Assembly: GCA_007258455.2 (NCBI GenBank)
Contig: VDFB02114799.1
Span: 32,446-96,445 of the forward strand
Source of the DNA: Sequoia sempervirens
Taxonomy: Eukaryota; Streptophyta; Pinopsida; Cupressales; Cupressaceae
DNA: 64,000 nt
Reading direction: 5' to 3'
In this document: positions 43,909-54,578 of the stretch, one piece after another
How positions within the stretch are numbered: the stretch's first letter is position 1
How the letters are laid out: each line of letters begins with the position of its first letter
The notes under the pieces: generated by a model
Seen by the model: only the letters and a program-made list of their open reading frames with translations
Told to the model about the DNA's origin: nothing
Database searches by the model: none
Translations under genes and position numbers: made by a program

Positions 43909-45249
43909 TTTAGTGTAAGAAAATGTAGTCCTTTACATTTTCACACTATGTTTGGGTCCCTTAATAAAATGGACTTAATTAAGCCTGTAATTGGCCCAAT
44001 TTTGCATCTACAAGCCTAATTAATTACAATTTTTGAAAGGGGAATTAATATTTAATTAATGTAATCATCATTTCCAATACTAAAATTTAAAATATGTTTT
44101 TGGTGGCATTTTAATGATCCCAAATTCATATTTAGGTCAAGAATTATTTGCCCTTGTAATTTGCAAATTCAAATTTAAAATATGTTTTTGGTGGCATTTT
44201 AATGATCCCAAATTCATATTCAAATGTTGGCTTGTAATGTTTAATTTTTGGGAAAGTAGAAAATCATCTAAAAAAGCAAAGGTTATTTTATCAATACAAA
44301 CCCTAGAACTTCAAGACGAATTTATGAGAACATTCACAAGAGCTAAGATTATTGTCAAAGGAATTCAAGAGTATATTTCTCAAGCATTTGTTGCAGCATT
44401 CAAGATCCCAAGCATCGTGTCAAAGTTAGTTGCATTCATGCATGTTTTTGGAGCTAACATTGTGATGTAGGTTTCAAGCATTCAAGCATCAAGATCAATA
44501 TCTAATTCTTGTCATCTCATGCAAGTTTCAATCCTTCAAAAATATGCACTCAAGGATTTCACTCAAGGGTTTGGTGAGTTGCAACATAGCAATTTTCCAT
44601 TCATCATTTCTTTCATGTTTCATTATTTCAATTCAAGATTTAATTACCAAAATAAGGTTTGACCAAGGAAAACCCTCATTCATCAAAAACAAACATTTTT
44701 TTCCTCTTGCATGTTTTGCATATCTTAGGTTGAAGATCTATCAAAAGTGTAAAATTGAAAAAATTTCAAAGTTGTCAACATTGTCATCAAGTCACATAAA
44801 CTCATCTGCAAAATTTATTTTCAAATTTTTGATTGGGAAATTCAGAGAATTTGGGAATACAAACACATGAGCAAAGGGCCCAAAAATTGATTTTAGAAGG
44901 CCATACAAAAATCCATTCACCCTAGGGCAAATTTTTCCTAGCAGAGCTCTCAGAACAAAATTTTGGTGAAAGGTGCAAAAAATACTTAACCTTCTCAGAT
45001 TTGCAAGTGGTTTCTAGATTCTGTCAAATTAAGGTTTCATTTAGTGATTTCACGTGTTGCATTTCACAATTGGGTTATTTTCTATTTTTCATCCTTCTCC
45101 CAAAAGTGTTGTCTTGAAAGTTGCAACTCATCCTCAAGCATAAGGAAAACAACAAGATCTCTCTCAATATTGACTCACCTAAGGGTTGAAACCCAATATT
45201 TCCCTAGGGGATCTCTTTTTCCTAATGAACTAGAGGAAGATGGTTGCAT
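43909..45249 (+). repeat. LTR relic F' (related to solo LTR F)
   Basis: Shares phrases in the same order with the LTR at 49466-51012. The start is TTTAGTGTAAGAAAATG versus TGTAGTGTAGAAAAATG; the middle has tttaattaccaaaataaggt then ttgaccaaggaaaaccc; near the end is attgactcacctaagggttg. It is cut at 45249 by element E2 and probably resumes for a few dozen bases at 57283. A 66-bp tandem-like duplication (tttaaaatatgtttttggtg, repeated near 44088 and 44175) lies inside. Confidence 0.5.
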
Positions 45250-45254
45250 CATAC
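45250..45254. repeat. Target-site duplication of element E2, left copy (CATAC)
   Basis: CATAC precedes the left LTR and is repeated exactly at 57278-57282, after the right LTR. Confidence 0.9.
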
Positions 45255-47934
45255 TGTAACATACTAAAACTAAGAAACTAATAAAAGTGTAACATTTAAT
45301 TCAAATATAAACTTGCACAAACTGAAATGCATAAAAACTGATTCAGAGTAGCAATATATATATATATATATATAAAGAGCATGAACTTTAAGTTGATTTA
45401 AATTGAAATGCATGCAAGATAACTGATAGGAAAACTTTTAGAGTAAGTAACCATTACAAAGATACAAAGAGTTTGAGATTATAGTTTCTTTGAATCCGTC
45501 TATTCCATCTGGAACTTTAACCATCTTTTACTATTGAAACTGTGGAGGGGAAATATCATTAGGGTGCTTTTCTACCCATCCATGGACTTACTAGTCCCTT
45601 GTGCCATTTCCTACTATAAAGACTTGACCCTTCGCAAAGAAGTAATGGAAAGAGATTCTAATGCCATATATGACTAGTGTTTGACCCTACACAATCCCTA
45701 GTCGGTCATACACTATAGGAAACTCCTAACTAGTATGACCTCTGACAGGGGTGCATATCTAGGGGAAAAAATTGACTGACACTAACATGTAGTAGCATCA
45801 CCTTGGCCAAGGTTTTAAATAATTGCAACACAACAAAGTCATGTAGTCAAATTTATCACCCTACTTGGCAAAAAATATATAATGAAATTTTTAACCATCA
45901 TGTCTATCTATTATGCTACTGCATACTGACTCATGAGGGTATCTTAAGCTGACATGATTGGACTAGGTTTCTCATAATGGTTAATAAAAATAAGAAGGCT
46001 ACCTTGGAGGATATATATACCTTCTATTGTTTAACACATTTCTAGTTAAATAATCTCTTGTTAGTTCTAGAAATGAAAAACAATAATTTCTTTTATTTAT
46101 TGGTTGTTGCAACCCTAATGTACATTCTTTAACTATTCTTTTTTTTTTTTCCAAACAAGTTTATCTTTCATTCTTGACTCAAACCCTCAAGAATCGTGAG
46201 TTAGTGTTTGTTGATTTTGTGCTCATTCAAGATTTTATTTCACAATTGTTTTAATTCAATAATAGTTCACAACTAAACAAGAAACTAAGGCATTTTCTCT
46301 CTGATAAAAGATGACCTCTCAATAATGTACTATCCTACTCTAATTGCTTTAAAGAATCTTTTTAAGAATTGCTCAAGAGATATAATGCAACCCTACCCTC
46401 TCACTAGCTGGTTTAAATACATCGTTATCTATCTTTCTCAAACAATTAAGAATTTCAAGGTAAATATAATTGCTCTAACAAATTCCAAAAGAATGAGGAC
46501 AAGAAAGATGGATAGCATGACCTTTTTCAGCTGGAGAGCTATCTCAGTTCTCTACTAACCATTGTTGTGTAGGCCTTCTATTCCCTATCGTGTATCTTCT
46601 TTTCCCAATTGTCTTCCCTTCCATCGTTGCTAGTCTATGTGTCTAAGCTTTTACTCTCTCGTCTATATGTTATTTCCTAAACTCAAATGTGCATGCTCTA
46701 CATTTTCCACATTATCGTCCATCTTTTATTCTTCCTCCATTCTCATATACTCTCCATGTATGCTCTCCATTTTCTCCCATGTATTTTCTTTCTCTTGTGC
46801 GAATGAGAATTTCTTCTTCAAATTCTTGTGGACTTGAATATTTTAATTTCTCCCTACATAATAAAAAACCTAATTGATTTCATTCATGCATCAATTTAAA
46901 ATCCAATATCTCCACCTCCGTCTTGAGTGGCATCATGGATAATATGTATTTCGTTCTATTTCCCTCATGTAAGGTTTCCGGCCATCCAAATACAAAGGAA
47001 AACATATTTTTAATTTATAAACTTTATCGAATGAATATCCTTCAATGACATGAGTTTTTTAAAATAAAATATAATATTCAAGAGTATGCACCCATGAATG
47101 CTTAAACACCATTTCACTAGATGAGACTCGTGTGTTTTTTTAAAAAGAGTTGATAAATATTAATTACTCACCCCTTATAATGCATAAAGATTATTCTTTT
47201 TAAATATTAATAATAAAAACAATTTACAATTATTCTTTTAATAAGAACATTACTAATAATTACATCCATTTCCTTTATATAAATATTTATTTCAAAATTA
47301 TCAATATATATTAAGTTAAATTCTTTTATATTTGATCAATTAAATAAAAATTAAATATTTTTGAGATCCATTTTTTTCACCAAAAGACAAGGTCCTTTAA
47401 AGATTAAATTTTAATTTTTAATTCAAAAGAAATAACAAGATGATGCTACAGAACCAACAACATCGGTGAGGTTATCCTAACACCTAGGGTCGACCTTGCG
47501 GTTTACCTGACAACTTTGAACTTGTAGTTCCAATCCTACTCAAATAAAAGTCACAAACTTACAGGTTAGGTTTCGGATGGCACTAGACTTATCTTCCATT
47601 ACCCCTCGTACCTGATGATACTTTCCCTCCCTTCTCGGAGGTGATAACTTCCTACAACCACTAGGTCAAATTTTTTTTGTTAGTCTGAAGTCTCACTACA
47701 TCTTTGCATCTGCATTTATGTAAGCATGAAAACATCTATCAAATGAACTTAATTCAACCGGTTATATATACATTATATATCTCCATTCAACAATATAAGT
47801 AATGACATATATATGTACATGCTTGAGTAATGACATCAAAATAACTAGGGCACAATTTCAGAATATCTAGGGCACAACATCAAAATGACTAGGACACAAC
47901 ATACAAATAGCTAGGGAACAAGTGGGATGTAACA
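45255..47934 (-). repeat. 3' LTR of element E2
   Basis: 2680 bp, starting TGTAACATACTAAAACTAAG and ending AGTGGGATGTAACA on the plus strand. It is a diverged copy of 54579-57277. A (TA)n run lies at about 45355-45375. Confidence 0.9.
47830..47917. repeat. 22-bp tandem array in U3 of the E2 3' LTR (four units)
   Basis: Units such as acaatttcagaatatctagg and acaacatcaaaatgactagg with a 22-bp period. They lie just inside the U3 start (minus strand). The other LTR has five units. Confidence 0.85.
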
Positions 47935-47954
47935 TATCCTTCCTCTTGTGAATC
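47935..47954 (-). other. Polypurine tract of element E2
   Basis: The minus strand reads GATTCACAAGAGGAAGGATA directly before the LTR start TGTTACATCC. Confidence 0.75.
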
Positions 47955-47989
47955 ATCGTCCTTGATGATTTAGAGTATCATATAAGTAA

Positions 47990-49460
47990 CAAAAATTTTC
48001 ATTGTTTTTCCAAACATAATGAAAGAATTTCAACTGTTATAAACATGAAACAGATGAGGAAATTTCTAATGCATTTCACTGAAGTCTTCCCAGGTGGCAT
48101 TGTCTTCTAAGTACTAGTCCCACTAGACCTTACACTAGGTAACTTCTTTGTTACGTAAGTGATGCTTACATACCTCGATCACCCTGATTGAGTACTTGTA
48201 AGGAACTCCAATCAATTAAATGTGTAAAATAAAATACATACTTTTTAATATACAAAACATGGAAAACATTATGTAACCGCGCGAGAGTTAGTGGTAGAGA
48301 TTTTATAAGCAACTAGATTGATAACTTCTAGGACTTGAAATGGTCCAACATATTGGGGTGCAAGTTTGGTTGATTTTTCAAATTTTATGGCACTTTTATG
48401 AGTTTTGACATGAAGCACTTTCTCTCCCACTTCAAATTGTCTAGGAGTTCGCTTTGCATTTTCATAGCTTTTCTATTGATTGTTAGCTTCTGCTAACATT
48501 TTTCTGATCAATTTTACTTGTTTTTCCATTTTCAAGAGCATTTATGGACTGAGGGTTATCCTATCTTCCAACTTATCTCGACTAATAGGAGTTCTACACC
48601 TCCTTCAGTATTGTTCCTCAAATGGTTCCATTTTTATTGATGACTGATAGGAGTTTTTATAAGCAAACTCAACTAAGGGAAGATAGTCTTCCCATTTGTA
48701 CTATTGATCCATGCAGTAAATTTAGAGATCTTCTAGTATTTGGTTGACCCTTTCTGTTTGTCCATCTATCTCAGGATGGTAGGCAGAACTAATGTCTAGT
48801 TGTGTACCCAAGGCTATAAACAAGATTTTCCAAAATTTGGACGTCATTTTGGCATCCCTATCAGATATTATTTTCTTGGGTACTCTGTGTAATCTAAATA
48901 CTCGCACAAATTTATAGGCAATAGTTGGTGCAACATATGTTAAGATTCCTAGTATGAAGTGTGCTACTTTGGTAAGTCTATCTACTACTACCAATATGGC
49001 ATTATGTTTGTTTTTGGACATAGGTAATCCTTGGACGAAGTCCATATTGATTATCTGCCATTTCCAATCAAGTACTGTGTTGGGTTGCAACAATCCTGCG
49101 AGGTGTTGATGTTTAGCCTTAACTTTCTAACACTCTAAAAAACTTGCCACAAATATTGCATCATCTTTTTTCATTCCCTTCTATAAATATAGGGGTTTAA
49201 TATTTGCTAAAATTTTAGTAACCCTAGAATGTTTGAAATATGGTGCAGAGTGCACTTCTTTCCAAATCAAATTTCTAAGTTCGGTGCTTTCAGGTATATA
49301 CATTCTATCTTAATACCTTAGTAACCCGTCATTTTATATTTTGAACCCCTCATACCTTGGATCTTGAGGGTTTAGTTGTAGAGCTACCTTTACCTATTGG
49401 TAATATTTGTCATCCTTTAGCTGATGAAGCACACGATTTCTAAAATCTGAATGCACTGTG
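47990..49460 (-). pseudogene. Integrase of element E2
   Basis: A 123-codon frame (49093-48722) covers the catalytic core: IINMDFVQGLPMSKNKHNAI with the first D, IISDRDAKMTSKFWKILFIA with the second D, and SSAYHPEIDGQTERVNQILE with the E. Upstream are remnants of the zinc-binding region (KVKAKHQHLAGLLQPN), downstream YKWEDYLPLVEFAYKNSYQS and RQFEVGEKVLHVKTHK, then a degraded C-terminus. The RNase H/integrase joint is broken by solo LTR F at 49466. Confidence 0.9.
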
Positions 49461-49685
49461 GTTATTGTAGTGTAGAAAAATGCATACCTTTGCATTTTGA
49501 CACTTAATTTGGACCTATTTTATCACCCCTTGCATTAAATTCCCTTTAGTTCACTTAATATGGCCCCCTAAGACCCCTTTTGGTGCATCTTGAGGTATAT
49601 TTCTTGAATTGTAAACCCAACCAAAATTTGTAAACAACCGTTAATCTTGGTAACCCACCTTTCAAATTTGCAAAATAAGTCTTGT

Positions 49686-49760
49686 GGGACCAAGACACCC
49701 TTGGTGGAATCTTAGTCCCCCTTAGTGGGACCAAGACACCACCTAAGGTGTCTTAGTCCC
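49686..49760. repeat. Two adjacent hairpin repeats in LTR F (GGGACCAAGA...TCTTAGTCCC)
   Basis: First hairpin 49686-49719: GGGACCAAGA pairs with TCTTAGTCCC. Second 49727-49760: GGGACCAAGACACC pairs with GGTGTCTTAGTCCC across a 6-base loop, with one mismatch in 14. Confidence 0.85.
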
Positions 49761-50532
49761 AAGTGCTTTATTTTTCAAAAATTAAGAGCGAGAAAGGAAA
49801 ATATTTGAATTATTTTAACATTTTATTGGCCTTTGGGATCTAATAATCAGGTTATTAGATAATAATTCCTATAAAAGTAAGATTGACACCCATTTTTCAC
49901 ATAAGTTTTGAAGTTGAAGCAAGTTAAGACAAGCAAGTTGAAGGAGAGTTTCAAGAAGTAATAAATTGAAGTCTTGGAGCAACCTTCTATTGTGTTTTTG
50001 TAGGTTTTTCAAGTCCATTTCCAAGTCAAGAGCCAAAGACTAATGATGGATGCCTATGGAGGATCATGAGAGATTCTAGCTTAGAGATGCAACTAGCCAT
50101 ACTTCCAAGCCTAAGGACTTCTTTCTTGATTGATTCCATCTTCCATCATTACTCTATTTTCTACCTAAGGTATATTTCATGCTTATAGCCTATTAGGGTG
50201 ATTTGAGATCTCCTTTGTAGGTCATTTTCATTTGCATCTTAGGAATTCTATTCTAACACATTTGAATTGGGTTTCTCCATGTTCTAGCTTGCATAATATT
50301 AGACACACTTAAGATTAGGGCACACACATTTTAATTTTTAGATCTATGCATTTTCATTAAGGTTTAATTACCAAACAAGGGGTTTGACAAAGGAAAACCC
50401 CCATAAAAAATCAATCAAATTTCCTTTTTTATTTGTAGGTTATTTATAGGTTTAGATCTGAAGATTCAGTGAAGAAGGAAGTGCAGACCCCAGACCTTGA
50501 GACCACATTTAGAGATTTCAAAAATTCAAAGT

Positions 50533-50679
50533 AGGACTAAGTTAACAACAAGGGCGTCTTAGTCCTCCAAGTCAAATTTTGTAGAGATTCTTTTGGATCC
50601 TATTCTGGGATCCAAAGATTCTACATTTTCCTCAAAAAATACCAGTGGGACTAAGACAACAATAAGGGCATCTTAGTCC
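50533..50679. repeat. Two further hairpin repeats in LTR F (GGACTAAG...CTTAGTCC)
   Basis: 50533-50566 pairs AGGACTAAG with CTTAGTCCT. 50648-50679 pairs GGACTAAGA with TCTTAGTCC. The spacer text (acaacaagggcg, caacaataagggca) is similar in both, so these are related units. Confidence 0.85.
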
Positions 50680-51018
50680 TCCATAACATATTTTGACAAC
50701 ATTTTTGCATTTATGGAATCCTCATCATAACTTCCTGTTGCTTAATTGCATCATTTACATCCATCATTTAGCTTGCATTACTAGGTTTTGTGAGTTCAAT
50801 GTTAAGTTGTCTTTTCCAAGATTTTGATTGGTGGTGAAGCCCTCAAAGCTTAAAGAACCCCCTCCTAGTTCTTCCTTGTTGAGAATTGACTCACCTTTGA
50901 GGTCGATAGTCAATCCGACTTGGATTCCTAGGACATTATTGAGTGGCCAAAGGAAACTAGGGTGGGAACTCCCCCACCCTATTTTCTTTCTAGTTTAGTT
51001 ACCACATTAACATGTTAT

Positions 51019-52560
51019 CGGTGGCTCAAAGCATCTGCTACCCGATTTTCTTTCCCTTTAATGTAGTTAATCTCAAAATCATAGTCTAAGATTAATTCCA
51101 ACCATCATCTTTTCCTTGCATTGAGATTAGGTTGGGTAAATATGTATTTCAACCCCTAATGATATGATTGGAGCTCAAATGGTTTTCCTAGCAGGTAGTG
51201 ATGCCACATTTGTAAAGCATGCACTATAGCAACAAGCTCCAAATCATGTGGTGCATAGTTATGTTCATAAATTTTGAGTTTCTAGGATTCATAAGCTATT
51301 ACCTGCCCATTCTGCACTAGTACCCCACCAAGTCCTTCCCTTGATGCATTAGTTACTACCAAAAATTGTCCCTCAGGGTTTGGTACTTTTAATATTTGTG
51401 TCGTGATTAGCCTCTCCTTAAGGAGCTCAAATGCTTTCTGACACTTTTCTATCCATACAAGACTTTTCCCTTTCCTTTGGAGTGATGTAATTGGGTATGC
51501 TATACACGAGAAGTTCACTATGAATTTCATGTAGTAGCCTACTAAGCCCATAAAGCTTCTTACTTCATGCACATTCTTGGGGGTGGGCCATTTTGTTATA
51601 GCCTTTATTTTAGTTGGATCCACAACAATACCTTTTTTCTGAGATGATATGACCTAGGTTTTGTACGTCTTTCTAAAAGAAAGTGCATTTGGATAACTTC
51701 CCATATAACTTGTTTTCATGCAAGCACTGTAAAACAATTTACAAATGCTAATAATTTTCTTCATTGTTAAAGTAAATTAGAATATCATCTAAGAATACCA
51801 AAACAAACTTATCCAAGTAGTCATGGAACACGTTGTTCATCAATTCATAAATGAAATTGAGGTATTGGTAAGCCCAAAGGTAATACTGTGAACTCATAAT
51901 GCCCATAACAAGTCCTAAAGGAATTTTTGTGGATATCCTCATCTCTAAGCCTTAACTAGTGATACCTTGAACATAAATCTATTTTAGGGAAAATTGCTAC
52001 TCCACGCATTTGATCAAACAAATTATTGATGCGGGGTAGAGGATATTTGTTCCTAATGGTTAACTTGTTTAGCATTCTATAATCTATGCAGAGACAAAGG
52101 GTCCCATCCTTTTTCTTAACAAATATTATCGGTGCCCCCCATGGTGACACACTAGGTCTGATCAAACCTTTTCTCAATAATTCTTGTAATTGGGCTTTTA
52201 ATTCCATAAGTTCTACAGTTTTCATATGATAGGGAGCATTCAACATTAGTGTTGCTCCTGGTACTAACTCAATGGATAAATCAAATATCCTTTTTGGTGG
52301 TAACTTAGGTAACTCCTTAGGAAATACATCTTGATAATCCCAAAGATAGGAATATTTTTCTTCAAAGGTTTCCTTTGGTTTCTCATATTTCATTGAACTT
52401 TCCCCTTGAAGATAGTTGGTTTCATACATCACTAGGTCATCATGGTAAGCAATTTCTTTGTTTTCACAAATTTCCTCCATTTTTATTGAAGATCTGAAAA
52501 CCCTTCCTTCCACTTCACTTTAATTGTATAGTGGAGAGTTGTCGCAACTTGACCTCATGA
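51019..52560 (-). pseudogene. Reverse transcriptase and RNase H of element E2
   Basis: On the minus strand, 52513-51956 contains [60 protein letters not shown] and [14 protein letters not shown], the classic gypsy RT N-terminal half. 51942-51748 contains ELMNNVFHDYLDKFVLVFLD, with the catalytic box as FLDD (plus 51784-51795). 51623-51282 gives [40 protein letters not shown] and the RNase H start [20 protein letters not shown], where the first catalytic Asp (DAS) has become Asn. RNase H continues to 51019 in broken frames before solo LTR F. Confidence 0.95.
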
Positions 52561-52626
52561 CGAGTGCCTTGCATCAACACTTTATTTCCTAGGTCATTCT
52601 CACACTCAATTGTTTTGTCATAACAG

Positions 52627-52960
52627 TTAACCTTGGATTTTTCCTAACCAATTCATACCTAGAATGACATCATAGGAGCCTAGGGGTGCTACATATAAAT
52701 ATAACTTTGTGGTAAGGATTGGAAGCTCAACCTTGGCCTCAAATAAACATTGCTCCACCTGAGTTCTTGAGTGGTTGGCATACTCAACAGTCCAAGAATT
52801 AGCCATAAATATTGTAGTTTTAGGAAACTTGCTTAGCAATTTAGGAGAAATAAAATTTTATGTAGCTCCTATGTCTATGAGTACAGTTATGGGGTTCCCA
52901 TATAGCATACCTGGAGTTTCTACCAAGGTAAACTGCTATTTTGCTTGTCTGTTGTCTATC
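52627..52960 (-). pseudogene. Aspartic protease of element E2
   Basis: The minus strand gives ETPGMLYGNPITVLIDIGAT, with the active site DSGA altered to DIGA (plus 52864-52875). The frame 52839-52627 then gives FMANSWTVEYANHSRTQVEQ and LYVAPLGSYDVILGMNWLGK; VILGMNWL is the conserved second strand of gypsy proteases. Confidence 0.9.
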
Positions 52961-53960
52961 GTTGCATGTATTCTCTACTAAAATGTTGTCTGCTATGGAG
53001 GTAAAGGGTTCCTCTATTGTTGTCCCCCTTGACTTCTTGTGGGACATTGATTGGCGTAATGCTCACCTCGACATGTATAACATCCCCTTGGGGGTCCTCT
53101 CTTTTTAGTTTCTCTATTATTTTCCACATTTCCTCTTCTAGATTTATCAAAACCCCTCTCATCTCCCTGATTATCCTGATGGCCTCCCTTAAACCCTTTT
53201 GCATTTTTGTTCCTAGATCCGAAGTTATCTCCTTCCTTCTTAAATGGATGGGAATTTTGTGACCACTTATTCCTCAGTTTGTTCCTATCCCTAATGGATT
53301 CATCCTTTTTGATCTTTTGTTCCTATCTTACATAGGCTTCATTCATAGTGGTAGGAGCCAAAACATCTACAGACCCACCTATATGATTATTGGGGCCCAT
53401 AATACACTTTCTAATTATGTACTTTTCATCTTTTTGAAATTGAGGTATGTACTTGAAAAAATGGGTAAACTTATCCTAGTAAGCATGTACAAAAAGTTCC
53501 CCTTGCCTCACCTCTCTAGTTAGTTGGTAAGCCCCCCATACTACTTTCATATTCTTAGTATATCCTAGATTTCAAAATATTTTTCCATTCTAGTTAACCA
53601 TGTCTCAACAACATCACCAACCTTAGATCTATCATACTAGGGTGGTTTAACCTTTTTCATGTCATCAAAAATGACATTGCATAGTATTTTATCTTTAGTA
53701 GACTGGGAAAAGGTGTGTTCTTCACTGCCGGTTTGATGTGTGTGGTATGTTTTAGTATTTATGTCTCCAAATTGAGACTCATGTTCCTCATTCTGAGTTC
53801 TTGTGTGTCTATCTTCCCTCTGCTCCAAATGACAAAACCTAGCTTGGGTGTCTTACATCATGAGCATAAGCCTATCTAATTTGGTTAGAGGAGTCTTTGG
53901 GAGTTCAGTTTCCCATCCATCTCCTTACATATAAGACATATTTAAATTACTTAATTAACC
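52961..53960 (-). pseudogene. gag: Gag C-terminal half with zinc knuckle, element E2
   Basis: The nucleocapsid knuckle CYTCRGEHYANQC (near 53050-53090) has C-x2-C-x3-H-x4-C spacing, one residue shorter than the standard x4. Upstream, 53828-53637 (ILCNVIFDDMKKVKPP) and following broken frames (VGDVVETWLTRMEKYFEI) look like the Gag entry region. The retrotransposon gag domain between is present only as shifted fragments. Confidence 0.75.
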
Positions 53961-54109
53961 TAATAAATAAACATTCTTTTAATCCCTTTATTCCATTATT
54001 TACTTACATACATTTAATTCAAAGGTTACACACAACAAAATTGATATTTTATTAGCACTACAATTTATTATTATTATTATTTACATCTCAAGCCCTTATC
54101 TAAGAGCTA

Positions 54110-54430
54110 TTGTCTCTTCTAGTTATGGGCTCTTCATGTCCCTATAATGTGGAATACAAAATTAGTTGGTAACCTAAAGTGGGTACATGAAGTTCTTTTG
54201 AGTCAACAAACACATTTTCGTTTACAACAGGAGTTACTGATTTGTTTTTAGTTTTAGGTATCTTATTTTCCACGATGGTTGTTCTCACTACTTCTCTTCT
54301 TGAAGTTATCCAAGGTTGTCTTTCTCTTCTTAGTTGTTTAAGTGCATCAGCCATGGTTTCATTATCAGAGTGTGGGGTGCAACATGAATAATCATGTTTC
54401 AAACTTGTTACTCTTCAATGTTGAGAATAA
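54110..54430 (-). pseudogene. Leader ORF between primer site and gag, element E2
   Basis: An 86-codon frame (54402-54142) includes ETMADALKQLRRERQPWITS, RREVVRTTIVENKIPKTKNK and SKELHVPTLGYQLILYSTL. A related reading frame lies at the same place in E3 (63195-63700). Its function is not known to me; a basic, charged N-terminal extension of Gag or a separate small protein are both possible. Confidence 0.5.
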
Positions 54431-54563
54431 TCTAGATCTTGAGCTCTTTTACGTTTAGTGGTATGAATCCACACCTTGGAAAAAACCAAAATGCTTCATT
54501 TTAGTTTGATTACTCCTAAATTTTCTTGTGGTGATGAGCCCTAGGCTTAGTGTCGAACCCGGT

Positions 54564-54576
54564 CACTTTGATACCA
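54564..54576 (-). other. Primer binding site of element E2
   Basis: The minus strand TGGTATCAAAGTG lies two bases from the LTR. It matches the Met-tRNA complement TGGTATCAGAGC at 10 of the first 12 positions (A at position 9 and T at 12 differ), the same A-variant as E1. Confidence 0.8.
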
Positions 54577-54578
54577 TA

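Larger units (their letters stand above)
49461..51018 (+). mobile_element. Solo LTR F with GTTAT target duplication
   Basis: The pol of E2 is interrupted between 49466 and 51012/51013 by sequence that starts TGTAGTGTAGAAAAATGC and ends CCACATTAACA. GTTAT occurs directly at the left (49461-49465) and at 51014-51018 on the right; one extra T separates the right copy from the terminal CA. No primer site, ORF or second LTR is inside, so it is a solo LTR of about 1547 bp. cctataaaag near 49870 is a TATA-like core in the plus direction. Confidence 0.8.

Noticed and set aside
44114..44870. Plus-strand frames of 118 and 108 codons in F'
   Set aside because: They lie inside an LTR relic; the same region in LTR F is not open, and no domain is visible.
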